Assembly (NCBI GenBank): GCA_019802505.1
Contig: JAFMOC010000261.1
Coordinates: 812,001 to 876,000 of the forward strand
Direction: 5' to 3'
DNA length: 64,000 nucleotides
From: Corydoras sp. C115
Lineage: Eukaryota > Chordata > Actinopteri > Siluriformes > Callichthyidae
Shown here: positions 36,545-48,646 of the stretch, piece after piece
How positions within the stretch are numbered: position 1 is the stretch's first letter
Layout: the number at the start of each line of letters is the position of its first letter
The notes under the pieces: model-generated
What the model was told of the DNA's origin: nothing
The model's input: only the letters and a program-made list of their open reading frames with translations
Database searches by the model: none
Made by a program: the position numbers and the translations under genes

Positions 36545-36884
36545 CCATCCATTATCTCCCGCTTTATCCTCTACTAGGGTCGCAGGGGGGTTCCCCATGC
36601 CCATCCAGGGGAGAACGTTTCGGGCGCTGGGCAGATACACCCAGGACAGGACGCCAATCCATCGCTGGGCACACACTCACTCTCACAGACACACTCTATA
36701 TGGGGCAATTTGGAGAATTCAATAGACTTGATCCATGTTTTTGGACTGTGGGAGGAAACCAGAGAACCCAGAGGAAACCCACATGGACACGGGGAGAACA
36801 TGGAAACTCCACCCAGATGGGGATTCGAACCGGGAATCCCTAGCACTGAGAGGAGAACATGCTAACCACTAAGCCACCGTGCCG
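36545..36884 (-). repeat. tRNA-derived SINE with target duplication
   Basis: TTTCTTGAATCTT at 36532-36544 and 36885-36897 (13 bp). Confidence 0.95.
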
Positions 36885-36967
36885 TTTCTTGAATCTTGAA
36901 TCTTAATAATGAGTGAAATCCAGCATGAGTATATAGTATCTCTATATACTACCTTATGAGCTGCATT

Positions 36968-36969
<2 letters not shown>

Positions 36970-37018
<49 letters not shown>
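36970..37018 (+). repeat. (TG)n tract at the exon 5 acceptor
   Basis: About 24 TG units ending 13 nt before the acceptor AG at 37030-37031. Confidence 0.95.
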
Positions 37019-37031
37019 TTCCTTTGTCCAG

Positions 37032-37256
37032 GGGGATGTGTACCAGGCTCATGTGTTCGGTTTGGAACCATTCACGACTTACAGTGTGTGTGTGGAGGCG
37101 GTGAACAGTGCCGGCCATGTTTTCAGTCCCTGGGTTACAGTTCACACCCTGCAGGCATCTCCCAGTGGGCTGTCCAACTTCTCGGTGGAAAAGAAAGATG
37201 GCCGTGCCCTGTTGTTGCGCTGGCCTGAGCCAGCTTCACCTAATGGAGTCATTAAG
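37032..37256 (+). CDS. ush2a: Usherin exon 5 of window (FN3 D end, FN3 E start)
   Basis: 225 nt, phase 0 to phase 0, exactly 75 codons. The acceptor is TCTTCCTTTGTCCAG, preceded directly by a long (TG)n run at 36970-37017. The donor is ATTAAG|GTAACA. It encodes GDVYQAHVFGLEPFTTYSV, then CVEAVNSAGHVFSPWVTVHT, the end of FN3 domain D. The linker ASPSGL leads into domain E, with core Trp in LLLRWPEPASPNGVIK. The 17-kb intron before it is the longest in the window. Because the exon is frame-neutral, skipping would fuse half of domain D to half of E without a stop. Confidence 0.94.
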
Positions 37257-37464
37257 GTAACATTACATTCAGCAGACGTTTTCACACTTGTCTGGGGTGC
37301 TTGAGTTTGTACACAGGAGTAGTTCTGGACTCACCTTCACACACAAGAAGAACATCTGAAATGTAGCCCTAGAAGACATAGATTGGCTGATCAAACCATA
37401 TAAACAGAAAATGGCGTAACACCAACACCATGAAACGTATTTGATATTTAAAATAAGACTGCAG

Positions 37465-38080
37465 GCAGCATGGTGGCGTAGTGATTAACACATCTGCCTC
37501 TCAGCGCTGGATATCCAGGTTCGAATCCCAATTTGGGCAGAATTTTCATGTTCTCCCCGTGTCGGCATGGGTTTCTTCCAGTTCTCCAATTTTCTCCAAT
37601 TTCAAGCTAAATTGGCTGCTCTAAATTGCCCCTATTTAAATTGCCCTTTAATATTGTGTGCTGTGTGAGTGAAAAGAGGGACCCACAGGCCCAAAGGTTC
37701 TCCCAGTGGTATTTACCCTGTGGCCCAAAGGTTCTCCCCTGAATAAACATAAATACACAAACATCCATTATCTTCTGCTATATCCTATATTAGGGTCATG
37801 GGGGGGTTCCCCATCCAGGGGAGAACGTTTCAGTTGCTGGGAAGATACAGGACAGGGCACCAATCTATCGCTGGGCACACATTCACTCACACAGACACAC
37901 TCTATATGGGGCAATTTGGAGAACTCAATTAACGTGATCCATGTTTTTGGACTGTGGGAGGAAACCGGAGAACCCGTAGGAAACCCACGCAGACACGGGG
38001 AGAACATGGAAACTCCACCCAGATTGGGATTGGAACTGCTGAGAGGAGAACGTGCTAACCACTAAGCCACCGTGCCACCC
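37465..38080. repeat. Old plus SINE and younger minus SINE
   Basis: 37465-37740 is strongly diverged (head GGCAGCATGGTGGCGTAGTG); 37763-38080 is a fresher minus copy lacking part of the B box region. Confidence 0.82.
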
Positions 38081-38819
38081 TGCACAAACAATTAACTTAA
38101 TTGTAATGTAATTTAAAACTAAATACACTCTCCCACAACCTCATAGCAGTACTAATCGACTGCCTCCTTTTGGTGGGGGTCAGTAACAGCAATCACAGTT
38201 GACCCGAAACCATTAACTTTACTTTACTTATAAAGTAACACCACTTTACTTATTATTTTATTGTGTATTATTTCATATTTTGTCTTTTAAGTTTGTTACT
38301 AGTAATACTTTAACTTGAACATAAATTTGCACCTGCTAGCACTACTTTGTCATTAGTGCTAGCACTTTAATCTTCTTTTGTATATTTACTTTTGTATATT
38401 TAATTATGTTTGCACACCCCTGACCGCTTTACCGTATGAATATCACCTCTGACCGTATGAATTTCAATGCCTGATATACAAGTTTATATATAAATTAAAG
38501 ATATATCTAATTTAAAATATATATCTAATTCATATAATAATTAAATATTAATGATATACAAATTAAAATAAACAGTGAGCAGATTCCGTATGAACACTAA
38601 GCCTGTTACGGTGGTTATTTATTTATTTATTTTAATAAACTGTGTTCTATAATATGGCCAACAGATAACAGGCAGGTATTGCTTGTTAGAGAAACTGGAA
38701 TCCTGTTACTCAGTGATCAGTGTTCACTGTAAAAACCAGACTACATTACATTGCGGAAGACCAGTTTATCGCTGATTTTGCTTTTACAAATTAAAAATTA
38801 TTAAATAATTTTTTTTTTT
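38081..38819. other. Intron, unique AT-rich stretch
   Basis: No feature recognised. Confidence 0.4.
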
Positions 38820-39010
38820 TTCATTATAGTGTGTTTGTAACCGTTTTATTAAAGCAATAAGGCACTTAAGGTTGTGCATTATTGTGAATAAATGATGGAA
38901 AGGAGTAACCCGTGATTTATTCACATTAATGCATGCCCTCGTGTACCTTTTTGCTTTAATAAAATGGTTATAAAACTATAATAAATAAAAAAAAAACAAT
39001 GTGTATTTCA
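38820..39010. mobile_element. Hairpin MITE, family H
   Basis: Inverted arms of about 65 nt: GTTTTATTAAAGCAATAAGG...TGTGAATAAATGATGG against CGTGATTTATTCACATTAATGC...GCTTTAATAAAATGG. Confidence 0.75.
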
Positions 39011-39379
39011 TAAATACGTTTCTTCAAAACATTTTTTTTTATAAACTGCTCCGTGACATAATATAGTTTTTAAAGTGAACATTGATTACTAAGCAACGGG
39101 ATACCGGCGTAGTGATGTACTTATGATTTTATCTGTATTGTACAGCACAAATTGATAGGTGACATTATTGTCAATAATGTCACGGCTGGACAAACAGCTC
39201 AGCCAATCAGATTTAAGGACCGGAACTACTAGTTTTATAATGTTATAATATCTTTTGAGTGTGTTGGGTTGCACATGCTGCCACCACAGGCCCTAAATAT
39301 ATTAATCATTGTGTTATCTCTTGAAATCTGCTGTGGTTTTCTTATATATATATAAGAATATATATATATATGTCCACAG

Positions 39380-40878
39380 ATGTACAACATCTACAGTGAT
39401 GATAACCTGGAGTTCACGGGACTTTCACGTCAGTTCCTGTTCCGTCGCTTAGACCCATACACCACATACTATCTGGTTCTGGAGGCTTGTACTGATGCGG
39501 GGTGCACCAAGACTCCAGTTCAAGCCATCACCACAGAGGAAGCAGCCCCGTCCTCCCTGCTGCCACCAAATGCCCAGTATATTGGCACCAACAGTGTGAT
39601 GCTTCATTGGGTGGCGCCTGAACAACCAAATGGAAAGATCGTGCTATACGAAGTTATAGCAGTAAAGCTAGAGAATAGAAGTCTGGAAAACATTTCCATT
39701 GTTATCCCAATGAGTGACATCCAAAATAGTAGCTACTCCCATGAAGTCCTAGGATTGAATCCTTGGAGTAGATACAAATTCCAGATTCGAGCTTTAAACA
39801 CTGCAGGTTCAACAGACAGCCCATGGTTGGTTGTGCAAACTAAGCAAGCGCCACCAAGTGGACTGGCAGCTCCTAGCGTCACTCATCTCCAAGGACGTCC
39901 TTCTGAGCTTTTCGTGATGTGGATGCCTCCGTCAGAGACCAATGGTATTATTTTGAGCTACAGGATCGAAAGAAATGGGGTTGCCTTTCATTTCAGCTTT
40001 GACGCTGATGTTTTTAACTATACGGATGAGAATTTAAATGCTTATACGAGCTATAGTTATGTCGTTATCGCATGTACAGAAGCTGGCTGTGTCAGTAGCC
40101 CAGCCACTACGGTTAGGACTTTAGAGGCTGCCCCAGCTACAGTAGAGTCGCCAGTGGTTTCTGATATCACTTCCGAAACCCTTAACGCCTCATGGGCTAC
40201 ACCGTTTATTCATAACGGAGAGATATCAACATATATACTCTGGGTTAACCATGAGGAAGCTTATCGTGGGCCAAAGCAGAACGTTCAGGTGACAGGTCTA
40301 CAGCCGCACACTGCGTACGTCCTTGCTCTGACAGCCTGCACCAACGGCGGCTGCACAGTCAGTCCAAACTACTCGGTTCAAACTCAAGAAGCAGCCCCGA
40401 CCGGCATGCAAGCTCCAAGTTTAAAAGTCACCGGGCCAGAGTCGGTAGAGGTGACGTGGAAAGCGCCCACCCAACCCAATGGCGACATCGTAGGCTACGA
40501 GCTCAGGCGTGATGGGCACATCATTTACACTGGCGCAGAAACACACTACCATGACTTTATGCTGCAGCCCAGCCTCGAGTACAGCTACACAGTTATAGCT
40601 AGTAACAGCAAAGGCATGGCCACGAGCCCTCCGTCCGTGGCTCGTACCCAACCTTCAGCCCCCTCTGGGGTTGCTCCGCCACTGCTGCAAGTCTTGAGAT
40701 CGTCAAGTATTATGGTGCAATGGAACCCCCCAGCACAGGCAAATGGAGTCATTATTAGCTATTCGCTCTATATACGCGACTCAACTGAGCCCAATGTGAA
40801 GAGAATGATTTTCGCACCGCATCACATAGCCTTCCAAAGCCGCAGTTTCTCTTTTACCGAGCTGAAGCCACACCACAG
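39380..40878 (+). CDS. ush2a: Usherin giant exon 6 of window (four whole FN3 domains)
   Basis: 1499 nt, phase 0 to phase 2, far longer than its neighbours, which fits the one very large FN3 exon I recall in mammalian USH2A. Residues 1-53 of the exon finish FN3 E (DPYTTYYLVLEACTDAGC). Residues 54-155 are F, 156-249 G, 250-337 H and 338-424 I; 425-500 start J. ACTxxGC cysteine pairs occur in E (36/42), G (232/237) and H (320/325); F and I have the N-T-A-G or N-S-K-G turn instead. Core Trp residues are at 77, 181, 272, 360 and 448. Possible N-glycosylation sites: NRS, NIS, NSS, NYT, NAS and NYS. The acceptor GTCCACAG follows short AT repeats. The donor is CACAG|GTAAGA, and a SINE starts about 26 nt beyond it. 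Confidence 0.96.
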
Positions 40879-40904
40879 GTAAGACTGTAATGTCCATAAC
40901 AATC

Positions 40905-41251
40905 CATCCATCAATCCATCCATTATCTTCCGCTTTATCCTATATTAGGGTCGCAGGTGGGTTCCCCATGTCCATCCAGGGGAGAACATTTCAGGCGCTG
41001 GGCAGATACACCCAGGACAGGGCGCCAATCTATCACTGGGCCCACACTCACACACTCTATATGGGGCAATTTGGAGAATTTAATTGACCTTGATCCATAT
41101 TTTTGGATGGTGGGAGGAAACCGGAGAACCCGGAGGAAACCCACACGGACACGGGGAGAACATGGAAACTCCACCCAGAGGGGGATTCGAACCGGGAATC
41201 CCTAGTGCTGAGAGGCGAACATGCTGACCACTAAGCCACCGTGCCGCCCTC
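40905..41251 (-). repeat. tRNA-derived SINE close to exon 6 donor
   Basis: Starts 26 nt after the exon 6 boundary. The flanks TCCATAACAATC and TCCATTACAATC look like an 11/12 target duplication. Confidence 0.92.
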
Positions 41252-41264
41252 CATTACAATCATA

Positions 41265-41839
41265 AACTTTTATTAAAACATGCCATAACGATTTATAATA
41301 CAAAGTGACATAATGCATTATAAATGATGTTTTTTAACAGCTCATCAACTTATTATAGAGACCAGCGACATAAAGCCTTATAACGTTTGTCTTTTACAAA
41401 TGCTTTTCCTGAAAATTACTTTTTAAGTGCTCATAACTGTTTATAAAAGCTTATAATCTCTCTTTACATGCATGAAGTAAAATGTTGTCATTAATTACCT
41501 CTTTGAAAGCGACTGCATACTTAGCAGTACATAATGCCTTATAAAAGCTTATAAATGCTCTTTACAGACTTTAAGTCAAGTGTAATTTGTTTTAAGTAAG
41601 AATCCAACGAATCCAAACATCCAACGAATCAAAAGTCCCTATTATAATGCATTATGTCACTTTGTGTTATAAAGCCTTGTGTCAAATTGTTATCACACTT
41701 TATGACTATGATTATGAACATCGATGTACATTAACAAAGGCAATTATGCCAAATGTTATAAAGCATTATGGATACTTTATAAAGATTTATAATGCACTTA
41801 TAATGCATTATGAATACCGGATTCATAGAAAGTGTTACC
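41265..41839. mobile_element. MITE family D ending 30 nt before exon 7
   Basis: Runs from CATGCCATAACGATTTATAATAC to the right terminus GGATTCATAGAAAGTGTTACC. Confidence 0.85.
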
Positions 41840-41869
41840 GAAGTCGCTGTTTATGTGGCTCTTATGCAG

Positions 41870-42185
41870 GTACGAAGTGCGAGTGGAAGCCTGCACCTTG
41901 CTTGGATGTGCTGCAAGTGACTGGTCCTCCGTTCAAACACTTGAGGCGCCCCCCACTGGCCAGAATACACCACTACTAGAGTTGCAGACTGACCAGCAAG
42001 GGATCCAAAACATATTCTTGATTTCCTGGTCTCCTCCAGCGCAAGCGAATGGTAAACTGCTGCATTACGAGCTCTATCGGAGACTGGGTGAAGACGCGGA
42101 GAACCAATCTACGCTTTTATATCACAACACCTCGACCTTCTACCATGACCGCAGACTTCTCCCTTACACTGTCTACGAATACCAG
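41870..42185 (+). CDS. ush2a: Usherin exon 7 of window (FN3 J end, FN3 K start)
   Basis: 316 nt, phase 2 to phase 0. The acceptor is GGCTCTTATGCAG and the donor TACCAG|GTCTCA. It starts RYEVRVEACTLLGCAASDW, finishing domain J with a cysteine pair. It then encodes the linker EAPPTG and domain K up to the E-F turn: LISWSPPAQANGKLLHYELY, later DRRLLPYTVYEYQ. Possible glycosylation sites: NQS and NTS. The upstream intron ends in a MITE whose right terminus is only about 30 nt from the exon. Confidence 0.95.
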
Positions 42186-42245
42186 GTCTCATTTAATTCT
42201 CCTTTTTAAAAAAAATAAGTTTAATAATGTATTTTTCTTAAAATA

Positions 42246-42441
42246 GGACAGGGTGCCAATCAATCGCTGGGCACACTCACTCACTCACTCAGACACACAC
42301 TATATGGGGCAATTTGGAGCATTCATTTTCCCTTGAATCCATGTTTTCTGGACAGGGAGAACATCCACCCAGATTGGGATTCGAACCTGGATCCTCAGCA
42401 CTGATTGCAGCCATGCTAACCACTAATCCACTGTGCCGCCC
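42246..42441 (-). repeat. SINE 5' half
   Basis: GGACAGGGTGCCAATCAATCG to the head CCACTGTGCCGCCC; 60 nt after the exon 7 donor. Confidence 0.87.
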
Positions 42442-42442
42442 G

Positions 42443-43206
42443 ATCTTGTCCGTCCATTCGTCCATTATCTTCCGCTTTATGCTCTACTAGGGTTGCGGGG
42501 GGGGGGGGGCTGGGGCTGTTCCCCATGCACATTCATGCACCTGGGCAGACACACCCACCATGCACCATGCACCTGGGCAGACACACCCAGGACAGGGTGC
42601 CAATCCATCGCTGGGCACACACTCACTCACACAGACAGACTCTATATGGGGCAATTTGGAGAACTCAATTAACTTGATCCATGTTTTTGGACTGTGGGAG
42701 GAAACCGGAGAACCCGGAGGAAACCCACGCGGACACGGGGAGAACATGGAAACTCGACCCAGATGGGGATTCGAACCGAGAATCCCTAGCGCTGAGAGGA
42801 GAACGTGCTAACCACTAAGCCCCCGTGCCGCCGCATTAGGTTTATTCATTCATTCATTCATTATCTCCCGCTTTATCCTCTCTTAGGGTCGCGGTGGGGT
42901 TCCCCATGCCCATCCAGGGGAGAACGTCTCGGGCGCTGGGCAGACACACCCAGGACAGGGCGCCAATCCATCGCTGGGCACACACTCACTCACACAGACA
43001 GACTCTATATGGGGCAATTTGGAGAACTCAATTAACTTGATCCATGTTTTTGGACTGTGGGAGGAAACCGGAGAACCCGGAGGAAACCCACGCGGACACG
43101 GGGAGAACATGGAAACTCGACCCAGATGGGGATTCGAACCGAGAATCCCTAGCGCTGAGAGGAGAACGTGCTAACCACTAAGCCCCCGTGCCGCCGCATT
43201 AGGTTT
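42443..43206 (-). repeat. Two adjacent minus SINEs
   Basis: 42443-42832 and 42845-43194. The second is bounded by GCATTAGGTTTA at 42833-42844 and 43195-43206. The first contains a small duplication of ATGCACCTGGGCAGACACACCC. They share the same diagnostic changes, so they may descend from one copy. Confidence 0.92.
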
Positions 43207-43690
43207 AATGACAGATATTTAATAAAGCAGTGCTGTCCGTTAAAAGACCTTTATTAATTGACAGACTAGCCTTTACAGCAAAATAACATTAGCATTTGAT
43301 TGTCAGACGTGTGAGCCATGGGCTGCTCGTGGGTTAAATTGATAGGCTCGGCCTGATTGTTCTAGCTTATTTATGAGCTGTAATTTATGACAGCCGGCGG
43401 CTGAGGCGGCGCGTCGACCGACAGGTGACAGGGCTATTAATCTCCGACCTGGCATTGAACTGCTGATTACAACTGAAACCATCGAATTACCCATTGCACT
43501 CTCATACATACAAGCGTGGAAAGACCTTTTAATGTTGATTTGTTAGCCCATGCTAAGAATGCTAACTGCAAGAAAGATGGCAGGTGATGCAAGGCCTCTC
43601 CGCTAGCTGAAGTAATGCAGTTTATCCTCCACCTAAACATCCGATTGGTTACCAAGACAGCCACAACTGTTTACTATTTGCCATGAAATG
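43207..43690. other. Intron, unique stretch
   Basis: Well-balanced composition, no exon. Candidate conserved non-coding DNA. Confidence 0.4.
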
Positions 43691-44039
43691 TCATTCATTT
43701 ATTCATTATCTTCTGCTTTATTCTCTATTAGGGTCGTGGGTGGGGTGGGGTTCCCCATGCCCATCCAGGGGAGAACATTTCGGGCGCTGGGCAGATACAC
43801 CCAGGGTATCTGACAGGGCGCCAATCCATTGCTGGGCACACACTCACTCACACACACACTTCCTAAGGGGCAATTTGGAGAATTGATGGTTAGCACGCTT
43901 GCCTCTCACTAGCACTAGGGATTCCCGGTTCCCAATGTGGGTTTCCATGTTTGTCCACGTGGGTTTCATCCGGGTTCTCTGGTTTCCTCCCAAAAACATG
44001 GATCAAGGTCAATTATATTCTCCAAATTGCCCCATATAA

Positions 44040-44087
<48 letters not shown>

Positions 44088-44615
44088 TGTGTGTCCAGCG
44101 ATATATTGGCGCCCTGTCCTGGGTATCTGCCCAGCACCTGAGACGTTCTCCCCTGGATGGACATGGGGAACTCCCCCCCTCCCCCCGCCGCGACCTTATT
44201 AAAGGATAAAGCAGAAGATAATGGATGGGTGGACAGCCATAACTGTTTACTATTTGCCATGAAATGTAATTCATTCATTCATCATCTTCTGCTTTATCCT
44301 CTATTAGGGTCGTGGGTGGGGTGGGGTTCCCCATGCCCATCCAGGGGAGAACGTTTCGGGTGCTGGGCAGATACACCCAGGGTATCTGACAGGGCGCCAA
44401 TCCATCGCTGGGCACACACTCACTCACACATACACTTCCTATGGGGCAATTTGGAGAATTGGTGGTTAGCACGCTTGCCTCTCACTAGCACTAGGGATTC
44501 CCGGTTCCCGATGTGGGTTTCCATGTTTGTCCACGTGGGTTTCATCCGGGTTCTCTGGTTTCCTCCCAAAAACATGGATCAAGGTCAATTATATTCTCCA
44601 AATTGCCCCATATAA

Positions 44616-44665
<50 letters not shown>

Positions 44666-44822
44666 TGAGTGTGTGTCCAGCGATATATTGGCACCCTGTC
44701 CTGGGTATCTGCCCAGCGCCTGAGACGTTCTCCCCTGGATGGGGAACAAGGGGAACTCCCCCCCTCCCCCCGCCGCAACCCTATAAGAGGATAAAGCAGA
44801 AGATAATGGATGGATGGATGGA
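43691..44822. repeat. Tandem duplication of an inverted SINE pair
   Basis: Unit 1 43691-44230 and unit 2 44268-44822 each hold a minus SINE 3' half, a plus SINE with (TG)n expansion (44045-44085; 44622-44663), and flanks with CATAACTGTTTACTATTTGCCATGAAATG. Confidence 0.9.
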
Positions 44823-44827
44823 TGGAT

Positions 44828-44942
44828 AATGCATTACGTCACTTGTGTGTTATAAAGCCTTATGGCATGTTCTTATAACACTTTATGAGTGTGGTTATGT
44901 ACATCTATGGACATTAACAATAGCTTATGACAAGACATTATC
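44828..44942. mobile_element. MITE family D scrap
   Basis: AATGCATTACGTCACTTG through GGTTATGTACATCTATGG. Confidence 0.7.
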
Positions 44943-45246
44943 TCGGTTCCCCATGCCCATCCAGGGGAGAACATTTATACATATATATACAAATACACCC
45001 AAGTCAGACGCACACACTGGGCACACACTCACTGACACAAATACACACTCACTCTATATGGGGCAATTTGGAGAACTCAATTGACTTGATCCATGTTTTT
45101 GGATGGTGGGAGGAAACCGGAGAACCCGGAAGAAACCCACGCGGACACGGGGAGAACATGGAAACTCCACCCAGATTGGGATTCGAACCGGGAATCCCTA
45201 GTGCTGAGAGGAGAACGTGCTAACCACTAAGACACCATGTCGCCCC
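44943..45246 (-). repeat. tRNA-derived SINE
   Basis: Tail missing; starts CGGTTCCCCATGCCCATCC; ends CACCATGTCGCCCC. Confidence 0.9.
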
Positions 45247-45613
45247 ATGAAATATCAACTTTTGTACACGTCCAGCTTCTTTTGCGCCGCTGAACCTTCC
45301 TGTAAAGACTACATCTTTTTTTTTGACACTTTTATGCCGGACCTTCATTACTGCTCCTGTTAGAAGTGCTCACTTTTTGGCCTGGTGGGGATGAGCGGGG
45401 CGTGGTGGAGATCTCTCGGAATCTGTCGCTGGGCAGATTCTCACCTTACTGCTTAAACCCAAATCCATTAGAGCTCACACATGACATATTTTTATTTTCT
45501 CCTAATTACTCTAATAACAGCTCAGTATTCAAGTGGTGCCATAAAAAGGTCTGCACTGCAACCAAGGACATTGGGATGTCCTAGTCTTTACAGAAACGCT
45601 TCCTTTTTTAATG

Positions 45614-45617
<4 letters not shown>
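45247..45617. other. Intron, unique stretch
   Basis: Nothing recognised. Confidence 0.4.
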
Positions 45618-45653
<36 letters not shown>

Positions 45654-46384
45654 TTCATTCATTCATTCATTCATTGTCTTCCACTTCATCCTCTGTTAGG
45701 GTCGCGGAGGGGTTCCCCATGCCCATCCAGGGGAGAACGTCTCGAGCGCTGGGCAGATACACCCAGGACAGGGCGCCAATCTATCGCTGGGCACACACTC
45801 ACTCACACAAACACACTCTATATGGGGCAATTTGGAGAACTCAGTTGACTTCATCCATGTTTTTGGACTGTGGGAGGAAACCGGAGAACCCGGAGGAAAC
45901 CCACGCGAACGCGGGAAGAACATGGAAACTCCACCCAGATGGGGATTCGAACCGGGAATCCCTAGCGCTGAGAGGCGAATGTGCTAACCACTAAGCCACC
46001 GTGCCGCCCATATATATATATATATATATTCATTCATTCATTATCTCCCGCTTTATCCTCTATTAGGGTCGCGGTGGGGTTCCCCATGCCCATCCAGGGG
46101 AGAACGTCTCGGGCGCTGGGCAGATAGACCCAGGACAGGGCGCCAATCCATCACTGGGTACACACTCACACACTTAAACACACTCTATATGGGGCAATTT
46201 AGAGAATTCAATTAACTTGATCCATGTTTTTGGACTGTGGGAGGAAAACGGAGAACCCGCTGAGAGGCGAACGTGCTAACCACTAAGCCACCGTGCCGCC
46301 ATATATATATATATATACATTATTATTACTCAGACACACAAATATATATATATATATATATATACATTATTATTACTCAGACAC

Positions 46385-46434
<50 letters not shown>

Positions 46435-46435
46435 G
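45618..46435 (-). repeat. Two minus SINEs embedded in (AT)n
   Basis: (AT)n, SINE 45650-46008, (AT)n, SINE 46029-46302 (internal deletion before the head), then two CATTATTATTACTCAGACACAC-(AT)n units to 46430. Confidence 0.92.
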
Positions 46436-47177
46436 CGGGAGGTGCCAAAAAGTTAATTTCCAAATTATTATTATAACGCCATTTGTTTATGAGGTTTTAT
46501 TTTGATTTTTTCAGAATGTTTACAATGTTCTGAGAACGCCGACATGCCCCGACGCAATGTCACTTTCAGGCTTGCTGATGCCATGTTGACCTTTTCACTC
46601 TTTAGGGTGACAAGCTGGCCTTTCTTTGAGTCCTGCCACCACGCTTACTGTCAGCCCACACTTCCGTAACCCTCACACATGTTGAGGCGTCCCGACGTCA
46701 CTCTTCAATAGCCGAACCAGTCCAGACGAGACTGTGTGATCAGGCTGTGCTGCATGGAGTCCTTGTATATTGCCATTTAGATCTATCATTCTGATTGATC
46801 ACATTCTAATTGCCTATTATTGAGGCTAATTTAACCCTATCTGCCAGAGCATCCATCTGCCGCCTCGATTCCTACTGACAATCTACAAATTACTTACTCA
46901 TGCAAACGAAGACCCCGGCTGACCTTTTGCTGTTTTTTCTCTCTAATTGAAGCAACGGCTCATCACCTAAATAAGATTACTTTATCCTTTCCATGTGTTC
47001 ATGTGCTTCCTGATGAAGGGGAAATGTAATTTCCATGTCGATGTCCTAGAGAACTGTTCCGTAATGCATGTTGGTGGGTTTGGGGCTGTCATTAAAAGTG
47101 TTGTTCTTTGAGTTGCAGGTGATTGGCTTTCACTTCTCCTGCTGTGTTTTTAATATACATTAATAAATGTAATAACA
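46436..47177. other. Intron, unique stretch
   Basis: Transposon-free, balanced composition; 46730-46960 looks like possible conserved non-coding DNA. No exon. Confidence 0.4.
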
Positions 47178-47605
47178 CATTCATTATCTTCCTCTTAATC
47201 CTATATTAGGGTCATGGGGGGGGGGTCTCAGGCACATACACCCAGTCCCCATGCCCATGCATCCATTATCATCCATCCAGGGTCATGGGGGGGGGAGAAC
47301 GTCTCAAGCACTGGGCAGCTACACCCAGGACAGGGTGCCAATTTATCGCTGGGCACACACTCACTAACACACACACACACACACACACACACTGTACTTT
47401 ATTCATGCATCCATTATCTTCTGCTTTATCCTCTACAAGGGTCATGGGGGGGGGGTTCCCCATGCCCATCCAGGGGAGAACGTTTCGGGCGCTGGGCAAA
47501 TACACACAGGACAGGGCGCCAATCAATCGCTGGGCACACACTCATTCACACAGACACACTCTATATGGGGCAATTTGGAGCATTCAATTGACCTTGAGCT
47601 ATGTC
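47178..47605 (-). repeat. Two partial minus SINEs
   Basis: 47178-47395 contains an internal repeat of the tail and G-runs; 47400-47605 is the 3' two thirds of another copy. Confidence 0.85.
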
Positions 47606-47787
47606 TTTATACCCAACTTGAATATAGAACTCATCTCATCTTATTATCTCACGACTTGGAACGTGGAGGGTTCCCCATGCTCATCCAGGGAAGAAGCAAT
47701 GAATTCATGACTTTTTATGACATGTTGCTTTTCTGTTTTAGATACATATTTAGAAGAAATAATTAGTCCATTTAAAATGTAGGTAAC

Positions 47788-48583
47788 ACTGTGAATCTGT
47801 ATTCATAATGCATTATAAGTGCATTTATAACGCTTTGTAACGTAAGCCTTGGTTAATGTACATAGATGTTCATAATTATTGTCATCAATTGTTATAACAA
47901 TTTGACATAAGGCTTTATAACACAAAGTGATAATGCATTATAATATGAACTTATTTAACTTTTGGTTCTTTGGATGTTTGGACATTCTTACTTAAAACAC
48001 GATGATTCCACTTTACTTAAAGTCTGTAAAGAGCATTTATAAGCTTTTATAAGGCATTATGTACTACTATGTATGCAGTCTCGTTCAAAGAGGTAATTAA
48101 TGACAACACAACAAAGGCAACAAATGCCTATGAAGATTTTATGCACAGTTATGAGCACTTATAAAGCCATTTTCAGGAAACGCAATTGTTAAACACAAGT
48201 GCTTTATATCGCTGGGCTCTATAATAAGTTGATAAACAGTAAAAAAAATATATATAAATCATTTATAATGCATTATGTGTTATAAAGCCTTATGGCATGT
48301 TTTACTAATAGTTTATGAGTGTGATTATGATGTACATGTATGGGCATTAAGAAAGGCTTATGATGAATAGTTAAAATATATCATTTATAAAGCATTATGC
48401 CACTTTGTGTTATAAAGCCTTATGTAATGTTCTTATAACACTTTCTGAGTGTGGTTATGTACATCTATGGACATTAACAGAGGCTTATGGCAAGTATTAT
48501 AAAGCATTATGAATTCTTATAAAGCTTTATGAATGTGTTAATAATGCATTATGAATACCAGATTTAGGTAGAATGCTACCAAA
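47788..48583. mobile_element. MITE family D, near-complete copy
   Basis: Left terminus GGTAACACTGTGAATCTG, right terminus AGATTTAGGTAGAATGCTACC. It ends 63 nt before the exon 8 acceptor, with the (TG)n run between. Confidence 0.85.
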
Positions 48584-48599
48584 ATGTAATTTGATTTTA

Positions 48600-48602
<3 letters not shown>

Positions 48603-48641
<39 letters not shown>
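48603..48641 (+). repeat. (TG)n tract at the exon 8 acceptor
   Basis: About 19-20 TG units followed only by TTTAG before exon 8. Confidence 0.95.
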
Positions 48642-48644
<3 letters not shown>

Positions 48645-48646
48645 AG

